64,000 nt of DNA from Actinobacteria bacterium UBA6100 (GCA_002423585.1 DIWS01000013.1:277651-341650), one strand, 5' to 3'; shown: positions 1 through 8,640, counted from the stretch's first letter. Numbers and translations: made by a program. The notes: generated by a model from the letters alone, not told the origin.

Positions 1-2
1 GC

Positions 3-377
3 CGGGGCAGCATGGGCAAGTCCACGGAGGCGACCGCAAGCCGCACCCCGCAGGCCGATGCGCCGATGCGTGACCGCAAGGGCAAGGACGACAAGCGCGC
101 CGAGGCCGAGGACCGCAACCGCCTCTACCGGGGCACGAAGGACGCCAAGCGGCGCCTGGCGTCTGTGGACCGCGAACTCACCACCACGCACGCTCGCCAC
201 GATGAACTGCTGGCGCTCCTCGGTGACACCACGCTGTATGCGGACAAAGACCGCTTCTCCGCGACGATGGAGGAGTATGCTTCGGTCAAGGGCCGACTCG
301 CGGCGCTCGAGGCGGAGTGGCTCGATCTCTCGCAGCGTATCGAGGACCTTCAGTCCGGGGGCACAGAAAGTTTGTAA
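3..377 (+). CDS. ABC-F family ATPase, C-terminal fragment (5' end outside window)
   Basis: The reading frame is open from the left edge, so this is the 3' end of a gene that begins upstream. The visible residues are a Lys/Arg/Glu-rich linker followed by a helical hairpin with the pattern ALYAD-like (TLYADKDRF), then a second helix ending in LEAEWLDLSQRIEDL. That arrangement is what the C-terminal coiled coil of Uup/EttA-type ABC-F translation factors looks like. The ATPase domains themselves are not in the window, so the family call rests only on this tail. Its stop codon overlaps the Rex-like operator of the next operon. Confidence 0.55.
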   Translation, partial: RGSMGKSTEATASRTPQADAPMRDRKGKDDKRAEAEDRNRLYRGTKDAKRRLASVDRELTTTHARHDELLALLGDTTLYADKDRFSATMEEYASVKGRLAALEAEWLDLSQRIEDLQSGGTESL

Positions 378-389
378 CAATGTTTACAA
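372..389. promoter_or_regulatory. Rex-like redox operator upstream of nuo
   Basis: The 18-bp sequence TTGTAACAATGTTTACAA is an imperfect palindrome with the spacing of the Rex operator (TTGTGAAnnnnTTCACAA), differing mainly by G to A and C to T at the symmetric fifth positions. It covers the proposed -35 box of the nuo promoter. Rex represses respiratory genes when NADH/NAD+ is low and is known to control NADH dehydrogenase operons in actinobacteria, so the placement makes sense. No rex gene is in the window. Confidence 0.5.
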
Positions 390-412
390 ACCGGGGGGAC
401 GTCTGATATAAG
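383..412 (+). promoter_or_regulatory. Promoter of the nuo operon
   Basis: TTTACA and TATAAG, each five of six matches to the sigma-A consensus, are separated by 18 bp. The -35 box lies inside the Rex-like palindrome, so bound Rex would block polymerase. The inferred leader to nuoA is about 100 nt. Confidence 0.5.
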
Positions 413-517
413 AACGCAAGCAAAACCTTGCAGCGGCCCGGCCGCTCCGGCGTTTGGGCGCATCCGGTCGAGTCGTGTCGCACTGTCCGTGCACCGCGGT
501 ATGACACCAGGGGGTGA

Positions 518-883
518 GTGGTGACTTCGAGCGAAAGCCTCTTGTTCGTACTCGGGCTTGCCGCCGGCCCGGTGTTGTTCCTCTTGGTCATGTTGGGGGC
601 CAACTCGCTCCTGGCGCCGAAGCGCCCCAGTGAGCTCAAGGGCAGCTCGTACGAGTGCGGCATCCCGCAGGCCGGCTCCCCGTGGCGGGGCATCAACATC
701 CGCTTCTCCACCATCGCACTCCTGTTCGTGATCTTCGACGCCGAGACGGTGCTTCTGTTCGCCGTGGCTTCCAGGGTGCGCGGTTCTCTGACAGGTGCGC
801 TCGAGGTCGGCGCGTTCGCCGCATTCCTCGCTCTCGGGCTGTTCTACGCGTGGAAGAAGGGAGCGCTGAGATGGCCGGCATAG
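518..883 (+). CDS. nuoA: NADH-quinone oxidoreductase subunit A
   Basis: Membrane subunit of complex I, 121 aa, the usual length. It has three hydrophobic segments (about residues 7-29, 63-83 and 89-108), the YECG motif at 45-48 on the loop that touches the quinone cavity, and the conserved acidic pair in FDAE at 73-76. Two GTG codons in a row (518 and 521) could start it, and an AGGGGG stretch lies just upstream. It is the first gene of an eleven-gene operon, and its 3' end overlaps nuoB by 13 nt. Confidence 0.95.
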   Translation: MVTSSESLLFVLGLAAGPVLFLLVMLGANSLLAPKRPSELKGSSYECGIPQAGSPWRGINIRFSTIALLFVIFDAETVLLFAVASRVRGSLTGALEVGAFAAFLALGLFYAWKKGALRWPA

Positions 884-1446
884 ACGACGTGGCCAAGGCG
901 CTCGAGCGCGTCCCCGGCGGCGGGATCATCCTCACGAGCATCGATGCGATCGCCGACTGGTCCCGCGGGTACTCCCTGTGGATGATGCCGATGGGGACCG
1001 CGTGCTGCGCGATGGAGCTCATCGCCGCCTCGTTCTCGAAGTTCGACTTCGACCGTCACGGCTCCATCCCGCGCCCTGACCCCCGGCACACCGACGTGAT
1101 GGTGGTGGCCGGTACGATCACGCACAAGATGGCGCCTTCGGTGAAGCGTCTCTGGGAGCAGATGCCCGATCCCAAGTGGTGCATCGCGATGGGCAACTGC
1201 GCGATCTCCGGCGGCATCTTCTACTACGACACATACTCGGTCGTGCGCGGAGTCGACGAGTTCCTGCCGGTCGACGTCTACATCGCCGGATGCCCTCCGC
1301 GGCCGGAGGCGCTGCAGGACGCGATCCTGCGCCTGCGCGAGAAGGTCCGGGCAGAGTCGGTCTCGCCCGGACGCGCTCGTACGATCGAGTCGATCCTCCC
1401 GCTGCCTTCAGACGCTCCGCGCGGCTCGGGCGGTGATGCGGAGTGA
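871..1446 (+). CDS. nuoB: NADH-quinone oxidoreductase subunit B
   Basis: Carries cluster N2, the last iron-sulfur centre before quinone. The four N2 ligands are present: the tandem Cys45-Cys46 (ACCAMEL), Cys110 (GNCAISGG) and Cys141 (AGCPPRP). Its 191 aa match the family. ATG is preferred over upstream in-frame starts because it follows a purine-rich GGGAGCGCTGAG stretch and begins at the natural N terminus. It overlaps nuoC by 4 nt, so translation is probably coupled. N2 is intact, so the complex should still reduce quinone even though the usual NADH module is missing. Confidence 0.96.
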   Translation: MAGIDDVAKALERVPGGGIILTSIDAIADWSRGYSLWMMPMGTACCAMELIAASFSKFDFDRHGSIPRPDPRHTDVMVVAGTITHKMAPSVKRLWEQMPDPKWCIAMGNCAISGGIFYYDTYSVVRGVDEFLPVDVYIAGCPPRPEALQDAILRLREKVRAESVSPGRARTIESILPLPSDAPRGSGGDAE

Positions 1447-1904
1447 ATCTCAACGAGCTCCGGGAGCACCTCTGCGCGACCTACCCGGACCTGTGCCCGC
1501 TGTTCTCGGTGGAGTTCGGCGACGGCGTGATGCAGGTGGCATCGTCCGGACTGCACAGCGCCGCGGCTGATATGAAGGCGCTCGGCTTCGACATGCTTGG
1601 CATGGTCACGGCGGTGGATTTCGGCGAGGACTTCGAGCTCATCTACCGGCTCCGCTCGCGCGAGATGCGCGTGGGCATGATCGTGCGTACCCGCGTGCCA
1701 CGCGGGAACCCCTCCGTTGCCAGTGTCACGGACCTGTGGCCCGCGGCGAACTGGCACGAGCGCGAGGTCTACGACCTGTTCGGCATCACCTTCGAAGGCC
1801 ATCCCGACCTTCGGCGCATCCTGCTGCCGGACGACTGGGTCGGCCACCCGCTCCGCAAGGACTACGAGGACCCCGGTGTCATCAGGAGGCCTGACTACCT
1901 GTGA
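1443..1904 (+). CDS. nuoC: NADH-quinone oxidoreductase subunit C
   Basis: The 30-kDa-type peripheral-arm subunit, 153 aa. The family signature is visible near the C terminus: WHEREVYDLFGITFEGHP followed by RRILLPDDW and the Arg-Lys-Asp-Tyr ending. GTG start overlapping the nuoB stop. It packs against NuoD in the quinone-binding part of the arm. It is a separate gene, not fused to nuoD as in some proteobacteria. Confidence 0.95.
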   Translation: MNLNELREHLCATYPDLCPLFSVEFGDGVMQVASSGLHSAAADMKALGFDMLGMVTAVDFGEDFELIYRLRSREMRVGMIVRTRVPRGNPSVASVTDLWPAANWHEREVYDLFGITFEGHPDLRRILLPDDWVGHPLRKDYEDPGVIRRPDYL

Positions 1905-3061
1905 CCGAGCCCCGAGACACCGCTGTGGCGCCTGAGACGCCGGTACCCGTCGTGGACGACAACGGGCACCTCATCGTGAACATCGGCCCGTCGCACCCCT
2001 CCACGCACGGGGTCTGCCGCGTGCTGGTGGAGCTCGACGGCGAGATCGTGGTGAAGGCCGAGCCCATCATCGGGCACCTGCACCGCGGCATCGAGAAGAT
2101 GGCCGAGAACCGCACGTACCTGCAGGTGGTGCCGCTCACGGACCGGCTTGACTACGTGGGCTCGATGTACGCGAACTGGGCGTACTGCCGTGCGGTGGAG
2201 CGGCTGGCCGGGATCCGCGTGCCGGAGCGCGCCGAGTACATCCGTGTGATCGTATGCGAGCTGCAGCGCATCGCCAGCCACATGATGGCGATCGGCCCGG
2301 CCGGGGCGGACACGGGCGCCACGAGCGCGTTCATGTACACGTTCTGGCAGCGCGAGATGGTGGTCGACCTGTTCGAAGCGCTCTGCGGAGCGCGGCTCAC
2401 CTACAACTACGTGCGCCCGGGCGGTGTCGCCTCCGATCTGCCGGACGGCTGGATCGAGCGGTGCCGCGCGTTCATCGCGCAGCATCCCGCCGCGATGCTT
2501 GAGATCGACAGGTTCCTCTTCGGGAACGTGATCTTCCGCGCCCGGACCAAGGGCATCGGTGTGCTCGACGCTGCCGACGCTGTGGCCTGGGGAGCCACCG
2601 GCCCGGTGGCCCGAGGGTCGGGGATGTCGTGGGATCTTCGCCGCGACGACCCGTACTCGGTCTACCCGCGCTTCGACTTCGACGTCCCGGTGGGCTCGCG
2701 AGGCGATGCCTACGACCGGGCCCGCGTACGCGTCTACGAGGCCGTGGAGTCGTGCCGGATCATCGGCCAGGCACTGGACGGGCTCGCGGAGTTCAAGCCC
2801 GGTGACATCATGGCCGAGGCCATGCCACGCCTCCTGGCCCCGCCGCCCGGCGACGCGTACGACCACATCGAGAGCGCCCGCGGCTCCCTCGGCGTGTACC
2901 TCGTGAGCGACGGCAGCGTGCGGCCGTATCGCATGAAGGTGCGTTCACCCGCCTTCTGCAATCTCGCACTGCTTCCCCTCCTTGCCGAGGGGCACACGCT
3001 GTCGGACCTCGTGGTCATCCTCGGTTCCCTCGACCCCGTCTTCGGGGAGGTGGACCGGTGA
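1901..3061 (+). CDS. nuoD: NADH-quinone oxidoreductase subunit D
   Basis: The 49-kDa subunit, 386 aa, which forms the quinone pocket with NuoB. The N-terminal GPSHPSTHGV and HLHRGIEK motifs carry the quinone-site His residues, and DIDVP/DFDVP-type sequence follows in the second half. GTG start with AGGAGG 13 nt upstream, and a 4-nt overlap with nuoC. It descends from the NiFe-hydrogenase large subunit, but the C-terminal metal-binding Cys pair of hydrogenases is absent, as expected for complex I. Confidence 0.95.
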   Translation: MTEPRDTAVAPETPVPVVDDNGHLIVNIGPSHPSTHGVCRVLVELDGEIVVKAEPIIGHLHRGIEKMAENRTYLQVVPLTDRLDYVGSMYANWAYCRAVERLAGIRVPERAEYIRVIVCELQRIASHMMAIGPAGADTGATSAFMYTFWQREMVVDLFEALCGARLTYNYVRPGGVASDLPDGWIERCRAFIAQHPAAMLEIDRFLFGNVIFRARTKGIGVLDAADAVAWGATGPVARGSGMSWDLRRDDPYSVYPRFDFDVPVGSRGDAYDRARVRVYEAVESCRIIGQALDGLAEFKPGDIMAEAMPRLLAPPPGDAYDHIESARGSLGVYLVSDGSVRPYRMKVRSPAFCNLALLPLLAEGHTLSDLVVILGSLDPVFGEVDR

Positions 3062-4005
3062 CCTTCGTGTGGGGACTCCTGTGGGGACTTGGCGCGGTGA
3101 TGCTTATCGCCGGTGGCGCCGTCATCGGCGTGTGGTGGGAGCGCAAGGTCGCAGGGCGCATCCAACTGCGGCTGGGTCCGCAGCAGATAGGCCCCGCCGG
3201 CTCGCTGCAGATGCTTGCGGACGTGCCGAAGCTGCTCTTCAAGGAGGACATCGTTCCCGACGGGGCGGACAAGCCGGTCTTCCGCTACGCGCCGCTGGCC
3301 GTCTTCGCACCGATCGCGATGGCCGCCGCGGTGATCCCGTTCTGGGCGGGATGGGCACCGTTCGATTCCACGGTGGGCGTGCTGTTCTTCCTGGCGGTGC
3401 CCGCCATCGGCGTCATCGGCATCCTCCTCTCGGCGTGGGGGTCGCACAACACGCTCTCGACGATCGGTGGCCTGCGCGCCGCCGCACAGATGATCTCCTA
3501 CGAGGTGCCGCGGTCGTTGTCCGTGCTCTCGATCGTGGTTCTTGCCGGCTCGATGCGTCCGGTGGAGATCATGGACGCGTGGCGCTGGTGGTGGGTGCCG
3601 CTCACGCTCGTGGGCTTCGTCATCTACTTCACCGCGTCCATCGCCGAGATGAACCGCGGTCCGTTCGACCTGCCTGAAGCGGAGTCCGAGCTCGTCGCAG
3701 GCTACTTTGCGGACTATTCGGGCTTCCGCTGGGCGATCTTCATGATGGGCGAGTACGGGGCGATGATCGTCGCGTCGCTGTTCGGGGCGGCGGTCTTCCT
3801 GGGCGGTTTCCGGTGGCTGCCGGGCATCGCTGGCTTCGTGGTCTTCATCGCACTCGCCACGCTGGTGATCACCGCCGTGATGTGGATCAAGTGGACGTTC
3901 CCGCGGTTCAGGCAGGATCATCTGATGACGTTCTGCTGGACCGTGCTGACGCCGCTCGCGCTGCTCCAACTCGTGGTGGCGGGGGTGGTCTCGCTATGGC
4001 TGTGA
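3058..4005 (+). CDS. nuoH: NADH-quinone oxidoreductase subunit H
   Basis: Membrane subunit joining the peripheral and proton-pumping arms, 315 aa with about eight hydrophobic segments. The diagnostic loops are present: ADVPKLLFKEDIVP on the quinone side and EMNRGPFDLPEAESELVAGY with its conserved acidic residues. GTG start overlapping the nuoD stop. Nearly all its phenylalanines are TTC (one TTT), which serves as a yardstick for the codon switch seen near the right end of the window. Confidence 0.95.
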   Translation: MTFVWGLLWGLGAVMLIAGGAVIGVWWERKVAGRIQLRLGPQQIGPAGSLQMLADVPKLLFKEDIVPDGADKPVFRYAPLAVFAPIAMAAAVIPFWAGWAPFDSTVGVLFFLAVPAIGVIGILLSAWGSHNTLSTIGGLRAAAQMISYEVPRSLSVLSIVVLAGSMRPVEIMDAWRWWWVPLTLVGFVIYFTASIAEMNRGPFDLPEAESELVAGYFADYSGFRWAIFMMGEYGAMIVASLFGAAVFLGGFRWLPGIAGFVVFIALATLVITAVMWIKWTFPRFRQDHLMTFCWTVLTPLALLQLVVAGVVSLWL

Positions 4006-6044
4006 CGCCTGAGCCCGTCCGCACACCCGCGACTGTGAGCGATGAGTATCCCGCCGGGATCAAAGGTGTCATAGCCGGCGCGCGCTCCATCCTCACGGGC
4101 TTCGCTGTGACCATGAGCAAGGTGCGCACGCGCCCCGTGACCATCCGCTATCCCGCCGAGAAGGTCACCGTGAGTGACCGCTGGCGCGGTGCGCTCCGGT
4201 TGCGCGGCGTGCTCGGCCGCGATGAGGTCCCGCTGCTGAGCTCCATGCCCGGGGAGCACAACGCTTTGATCGACGACCTGCACCGCTCCTCGCGCCTGCC
4301 CGGTTGTGTGGGCAACTGCCCTGCGAACGTGGACGCCCGGGGGCAGTCGTTCCTCATCGCGGACGGCCGCGTCGCGGACGCCTACGCGCTGGTCCGCGAG
4401 CGGAACATCATGCCCGGCGTCCTCGGCCGCATCTGCCACCATCCGTGCGAGACGGCGTGCCGGCGCAACTTCTACGACGAGCCCATCGCGATCCGACCGC
4501 TTCACCGGTTCGCGTACGAGGAGTTCCAGAAGATCCGGCCCGACGCGCTGCCGGTGCTGCCCAACACGCGCGGCAAGCGCGTGGCGATCATCGGCTCGGG
4601 CCCTTCGGGGCTTGCGGCCGCCTACGACCTGATGCGGCTCGGCTACGGTGTGGTGATGTACGAATCGGAGGCGGAGCCGGGCGGCGCACTGCGCAGCGGT
4701 GTCCCGTCATACCGCCTTCCGCGCGATGTGCTGTCGCGCGAGATCGCCGACATCGTGGAGATGGGGCTGGAGCTGCACTGTGGCGTGGAGGTGGGCAAGG
4801 ACAAGCCCCTCGCGGCCATCAGGCGGGAGACCGACGCCGTCTTGCTCGCCGTCGGCCTGCAGCAGAGCCGCATCCTGCCGATCCCCGGCTCCGATGCCGA
4901 GGGTGTGATCGGTGCGCTGGAGTTCCTCTGGGCAGGCAATCACACCGGTGAGGCCGGCGTACGGGGTAAGCGCGTGTTCGTCATCGGCGGCGGGAACGTG
5001 GCCGTGGACGTGGCGCGCGTCGCGCTGCGGGTGGGGGCGACCGAAGTGCGCCTCGCATCACTCGAGGCGGACGATGAGATGCCGGCGCACCCGTGGGAGA
5101 TCACCGAGGCGCTCGATGAGGGCGTGATCGCAACGTGCTCCGTCGGCCCCGAAGAGGTGCTCACGGAGAACCATCGCGTGGTGGGCATGCGGATGCGCGA
5201 GTGCCTCTCGGTCTTCGACGAGTTCGGCCGCTTCTCGCCGAAGTTCGGCGAGGGCCTGAGCGACTTCGCGTGCGATGTCGTCGTGTTCGCGATCGGTCAG
5301 TCCGCAAAGCTCGATACCCTTCTCGGCGGCACCGAAGTGATGATGAGCGGGCAGAGCCGGCTCGCCGTGGACGGCACGACGTTCACCACGACCACTCCGG
5401 GCGTCTTCGCCTGTGGCGAGGTGGTCACCGGACCCGGCAGCGCGATCGGATCGATCGCCACGGGACACGAGGCCGCTGATACGATCCACCGCTTCCTGCA
5501 GGACCTGCCGCTGGACGACGAAGCTCGCATCCGGCGACCCGTTCCCGCGTATGCGAAGTACGCGCACGTCGATCTGAGCCTGGTCGAGGACGATCGCCGA
5601 CGCGCCGACATGCCGTTCTCGGACCCCGCGGAACGTTCGCAGGACTTCCAGCCCGTCGAGCTCGGCCTCTCGTACGACGAGGCGATGGCCGAGGCGACCC
5701 GATGCCTGCGCTGCGAGTCCGAGGTGTGCGTGGGGTGCACGTTCTGTGCGCGGACCTGCCCGGACTTCGCCATCACCGTCGAGCGCGACGACACACCGGG
5801 AGAGCGCTGTCTCACCCTCTACGAACTCGATCTTACCAAGTGCTGCTTCTGCGGTCTGTGCGCCGAGCAGTGCCCCACCGGCGCGCTCACGCACACCGGT
5901 CAGTACGAGCTCTCGTTCTTCCACCGGGATCTGATGACGTTCGACAAGGGCGAGATGCTGCGAGACGGCGGGGGAGATCGTGCAACGGGCCGTGACGGCA
6001 TCGTGTCGCCCGTATGTCCCTCGTGCGAGGAGGTCGAGCGATGA
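3996..6044 (+). CDS. nuoI: NuoI with an inserted GltD-like NAD(P)H:FAD oxidoreductase
   Basis: A 682-aa chimera. Residues about 20-75 match the NuoI amphipathic arm (RPVTIRYPAEK, then WRGALRLR). Residues about 85-575 are a GltD/PreT-type module: N-terminal iron-sulfur cysteines C104, C108, C147, C151 and C155, an FAD fold GSGPSG at 200-205, an NAD(P) fold GGGNVA at 331-336, and the closing RCLRC at 569-573. Residues about 576-655 return to NuoI, with ferredoxin motifs C578-x2-C581-x2-C584-x3-C588 and C616-x2-C619-x2-C622-x3-C626 ending in DLMTFDKGEMLRDG. Ordinary NuoI is about 140-180 aa. The insertion falls exactly before the first 4Fe-4S motif. The operon has no nuoE, nuoF or nuoG, so I infer that this module oxidises NADH or NADPH and feeds electrons to N6a/N6b and then N2. 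Cofactor preference cannot be read from sequence alone. Confidence 0.88.
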   Translation: MAVTPEPVRTPATVSDEYPAGIKGVIAGARSILTGFAVTMSKVRTRPVTIRYPAEKVTVSDRWRGALRLRGVLGRDEVPLLSSMPGEHNALIDDLHRSSRLPGCVGNCPANVDARGQSFLIADGRVADAYALVRERNIMPGVLGRICHHPCETACRRNFYDEPIAIRPLHRFAYEEFQKIRPDALPVLPNTRGKRVAIIGSGPSGLAAAYDLMRLGYGVVMYESEAEPGGALRSGVPSYRLPRDVLSREIADIVEMGLELHCGVEVGKDKPLAAIRRETDAVLLAVGLQQSRILPIPGSDAEGVIGALEFLWAGNHTGEAGVRGKRVFVIGGGNVAVDVARVALRVGATEVRLASLEADDEMPAHPWEITEALDEGVIATCSVGPEEVLTENHRVVGMRMRECLSVFDEFGRFSPKFGEGLSDFACDVVVFAIGQSAKLDTLLGGTEVMMSGQSRLAVDGTTFTTTTPGVFACGEVVTGPGSAIGSIATGHEAADTIHRFLQDLPLDDEARIRRPVPAYAKYAHVDLSLVEDDRRRADMPFSDPAERSQDFQPVELGLSYDEAMAEATRCLRCESEVCVGCTFCARTCPDFAITVERDDTPGERCLTLYELDLTKCCFCGLCAEQCPTGALTHTGQYELSFFHRDLMTFDKGEMLRDGGGDRATGRDGIVSPVCPSCEEVER

Positions 6045-6532
6045 GCGGTTCGGACATCGTGCTCGCAGCGACGGTGGTCGCGATGGTGGCATGTGCGGCC
6101 GGGGTCGTGTTCGCGCGCGAAGCAGTGCGGTTGTTCCTTTCACTCGGCGGCTTCCTGCTGGCCGTCGCCGCGGCCTTTCTCGTGCTCGGCAATCCGCTCG
6201 TAGCGGTCGCTCAGGTGTTCCTCTACGTGGGGGGCGTGCTGGTCCTGCTGCTCTTCGCCCTCATGGTCATCCGCCGGGGCAAAGACGAGCGGCTCTCGGT
6301 GCGATCGCGCAAGGACCCGAGCGCGGCCTTCATCAGCTTCGGCGTGTTCCTGCTCCTGGCGTTCGGCGCGGCTCCCGTTCTCGGGGGGTCGCAGGTACGC
6401 ATCGTGGACCCCGCCGAGGTGGGGGAGTACCTGCTCGGTCCCGGCCAGGTCGCTTTCGAGCTCGCGGGCGTGCTGCTGTTGGCGGCGCTGCTGGCGATCC
6501 TGGTGATCGTCAAGGCGGGTGAGGACCGATGA
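6041..6532 (+). CDS. nuoJ: NADH-quinone oxidoreductase subunit J
   Basis: Membrane subunit of 163 aa with five hydrophobic segments and the AQVFLYVGGVLVLLLF helix that carries the pi-bulge region of NuoJ. ATG follows a GAGGAGGTCGAG ribosome site and overlaps the stop of the nuoI chimera by 4 nt. It stabilises the quinone-to-pump coupling region together with NuoA, NuoH and NuoK. Confidence 0.93.
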   Translation: MSGSDIVLAATVVAMVACAAGVVFAREAVRLFLSLGGFLLAVAAAFLVLGNPLVAVAQVFLYVGGVLVLLLFALMVIRRGKDERLSVRSRKDPSAAFISFGVFLLLAFGAAPVLGGSQVRIVDPAEVGEYLLGPGQVAFELAGVLLLAALLAILVIVKAGEDR

Positions 6533-6819
6533 TGCTGGCCGTGGGGTGCGCCGCAGTGTTCTCACTCGGGTTCTACGCCGTGCTCGTGCGGCGTGACGTC
6601 ATCGGCATACTCGCAGGCGGCGAGCTCATGATCGGCTCGGCCAATGTGCTGCTCCTGGCGAGCGGGGCGCTCGAGGCTGCCCCCGTCTTCGGCAGCGCCT
6701 CGTTGCTGGTGCTGGTGATCGCCGCCGCCGAGGCGTCCATCGGCCTCGCGCTCCTGGTGACCGCCTTCCGCGGCACCGGGCGCTCGCATATCGATGAGTT
6801 CGGGGAGGTGTCCGGCTAG
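6529..6819 (+). CDS. nuoK: NADH-quinone oxidoreductase subunit K
   Basis: MrpC-like membrane subunit, 96 aa, three hydrophobic helices with glutamates in the second (GGELMIGSAN) and third (AAAEASIGLAL), the buried charges used in proton transfer. It overlaps nuoJ by 4 nt, and its stop shares a base with the nuoL start. Length and residues are normal for the family. Confidence 0.94.
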   Translation: MMLAVGCAAVFSLGFYAVLVRRDVIGILAGGELMIGSANVLLLASGALEAAPVFGSASLLVLVIAAAEASIGLALLVTAFRGTGRSHIDEFGEVSG

Positions 6820-8636
6820 TGATGCGGGTCGAGATGCTCCTGGCCGTCTCCCTCCTCGTCGCTCTCGGGACGGCGCTCGCCGGTGCGCGCGCGGTGCGCG
6901 TGACGCGCTGGCTGGTCCTCGCCGCACCCCTCCTCGCGATCATCACAGGGGCGCAGCATCTTATGCAGCCCGCCGGGGGAGCGTCCCCGGAGCCGTTCTT
7001 CGGCCTCGGGCAGTCCGGCGCGGTGGCCTGGCTGGCTCCGGGCATCATGGAGATCGGCCCCGCGGTGGACGCGGTCTCGGCCGTGATGCTGCTGGTCGTG
7101 GGTATCGTTGCTGCGATGGTCGTGATCTTCTCGGTGGGCTACATGGCCGAGGACCGTTCTCAGGCGCGGTACTTCGCGCTGCTCTCGGCGTTCACGGGCG
7201 CGATGAGCGGCCTGGTGGTCGCCCGGTCGCTGCTCGAGCTGTTCATCGCCTGGGAGCTCGTGGGGGCCTGCAGTTACCTGCTCATCGGGTTCTGGTTCCA
7301 CAAGCCGTCCGCCGCGCGCGCGGCCGTGAAGGCGTTCCTCGTCACCCGTGTGGGCGACGTGGGCCTCTTGCTCGCGCTCGCGCTCCTGTGGAAGGCGACC
7401 GGCACGCTCGGCCTGGCCGAGGTCATGCGAGCGGTCCCGACCCTCGATTCCGGCACCACCACGACGATTGCGCTCCTGCTGTTCGTGGGAGCGGCCGGTA
7501 AGTCAGCGCAGTTCCCGCTGCATATCTGGCTGCCGGACGCCATGGAGGGCCCCACCCCGGTCTCGGCGCTCATCCACGCGGCGACCATGGTCGCCGCAGG
7601 CGTGTTCCTGGTGGTCCGGACATGGCCCGTGTTCGAAGCGTCTCCCACCGCGCGGCTCGTTGTGCTGGTCATCGGGTGCGTGACCGCGCTCGGCGCGGCG
7701 GCTGCCGCCATACCGCAGACGGACATCAAGCGTGTGCTCGCGTACTCGACCATCAGTCAGCTCGGCTTCATGTTCGCGGCTCTGGGTGCCGGAGCCTGGC
7801 AGGCGGCGTTCTTCCACCTGGTCACGCACGCCGCGTTCAAGTCGCTGCTGTTCCTCGCGTCGGGCAGCGTCATCCACGGGTCGGGGACGCAGGACCTGCG
7901 TGAGATGGGCGGCCTGCGCACCGCGATGCCTGTCACGGCTGCGGTATGGACGATCGGCATCGTCGCGCTCGCGGGTATCCCGCCGCTTGCCGGCTTCTTC
8001 TCCAAGGACGCGATCGTCGATTCGGTGCTGTCCGCCGCCCCCGTGGCAGGCGTGGCGCTGTTGCTCGCAAGCGCGTGCACCGCGCTCTACGCGTTCCGCG
8101 CGACACGCCTGGCGTTCGCGGGAACGTTCCGCGGCGCGGGTCACCCCCATGAGTCGCCGCTCACGATGACGGTGCCTCTCGTTGTGCTGGCGGTGCTCGC
8201 AGCGGGTCTGGGTGCCGCGCAGGCATGGTTCGCACACATCTTCGGCGGTCACGGGGAGCTTGCGCTTCCCGTGGCACTCACCTCCACCGCGATCGCGATC
8301 GTCTTCGGGTACGCGGGCTGGAAGGTGGGCGTTCCCGGGCAGGCGGATGGCCCGGCGGCGGGCGCCGCTCCGTGGTGGGGTTTCCTGCGGTCAGGCTACG
8401 GCGTGGACGGTCTGGTGATGCGGTTTGCGTCATGGACCGAGCGCAGCGCCTCTGTGGCGGTGGCCCGTTTCGACCGGGCCGTGGTCGACGGCGCCGTGAT
8501 GAGCGTGCCGAGGGCGGTCCGCGCGCTCGGCGCGGTGATGAACGGCATGCAGACCGGTGAGGGGCCGCTTTACGCCTCGCTCACCGCGGTCGGTGCGGCG
8601 CTGCTCGTGGGCATCGCGCTGTGGATGGGGCGGTGA
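6819..8636 (+). CDS. nuoL: NADH-quinone oxidoreductase subunit L
   Basis: Distal antiporter-like pump subunit, 605 aa, about 14-16 hydrophobic segments. The antiporter core contains FIAWELVGACSYLLIG, LPDAMEGPTPVSALIHAATMV and QTDIKRVLAYSTISQLGFM, with the usual buried Lys, Glu and His. A C-terminal extension after about residue 500 (residues GVDGLVMR onward) fits the lateral helix of NuoL. GTG at 6819 is followed directly by ATG at 6822; either may be used. Confidence 0.95.
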   Translation: MMRVEMLLAVSLLVALGTALAGARAVRVTRWLVLAAPLLAIITGAQHLMQPAGGASPEPFFGLGQSGAVAWLAPGIMEIGPAVDAVSAVMLLVVGIVAAMVVIFSVGYMAEDRSQARYFALLSAFTGAMSGLVVARSLLELFIAWELVGACSYLLIGFWFHKPSAARAAVKAFLVTRVGDVGLLLALALLWKATGTLGLAEVMRAVPTLDSGTTTTIALLLFVGAAGKSAQFPLHIWLPDAMEGPTPVSALIHAATMVAAGVFLVVRTWPVFEASPTARLVVLVIGCVTALGAAAAAIPQTDIKRVLAYSTISQLGFMFAALGAGAWQAAFFHLVTHAAFKSLLFLASGSVIHGSGTQDLREMGGLRTAMPVTAAVWTIGIVALAGIPPLAGFFSKDAIVDSVLSAAPVAGVALLLASACTALYAFRATRLAFAGTFRGAGHPHESPLTMTVPLVVLAVLAAGLGAAQAWFAHIFGGHGELALPVALTSTAIAIVFGYAGWKVGVPGQADGPAAGAAPWWGFLRSGYGVDGLVMRFASWTERSASVAVARFDRAVVDGAVMSVPRAVRALGAVMNGMQTGEGPLYASLTAVGAALLVGIALWMGR

Positions 8637-8640
8637 CCGG

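Noticed and set aside
2734..3969. Long open frame on the minus strand opposite nuoD/nuoH, and similar long antisense frames across the window
   Set aside because: High-GC genes with G/C third positions leave antisense frames open. The antisense products are rich in Arg/His/Ala without domains, while the plus-strand genes have complete family signatures.
3996..6044. Stand-alone glutamate synthase small subunit (gltD) or NADPH-dependent Fd:NADP oxidoreductase
   Set aside because: The protein starts and ends with NuoI sequence, occupies the nuoI position between nuoH and nuoJ, and no gltB is adjacent.
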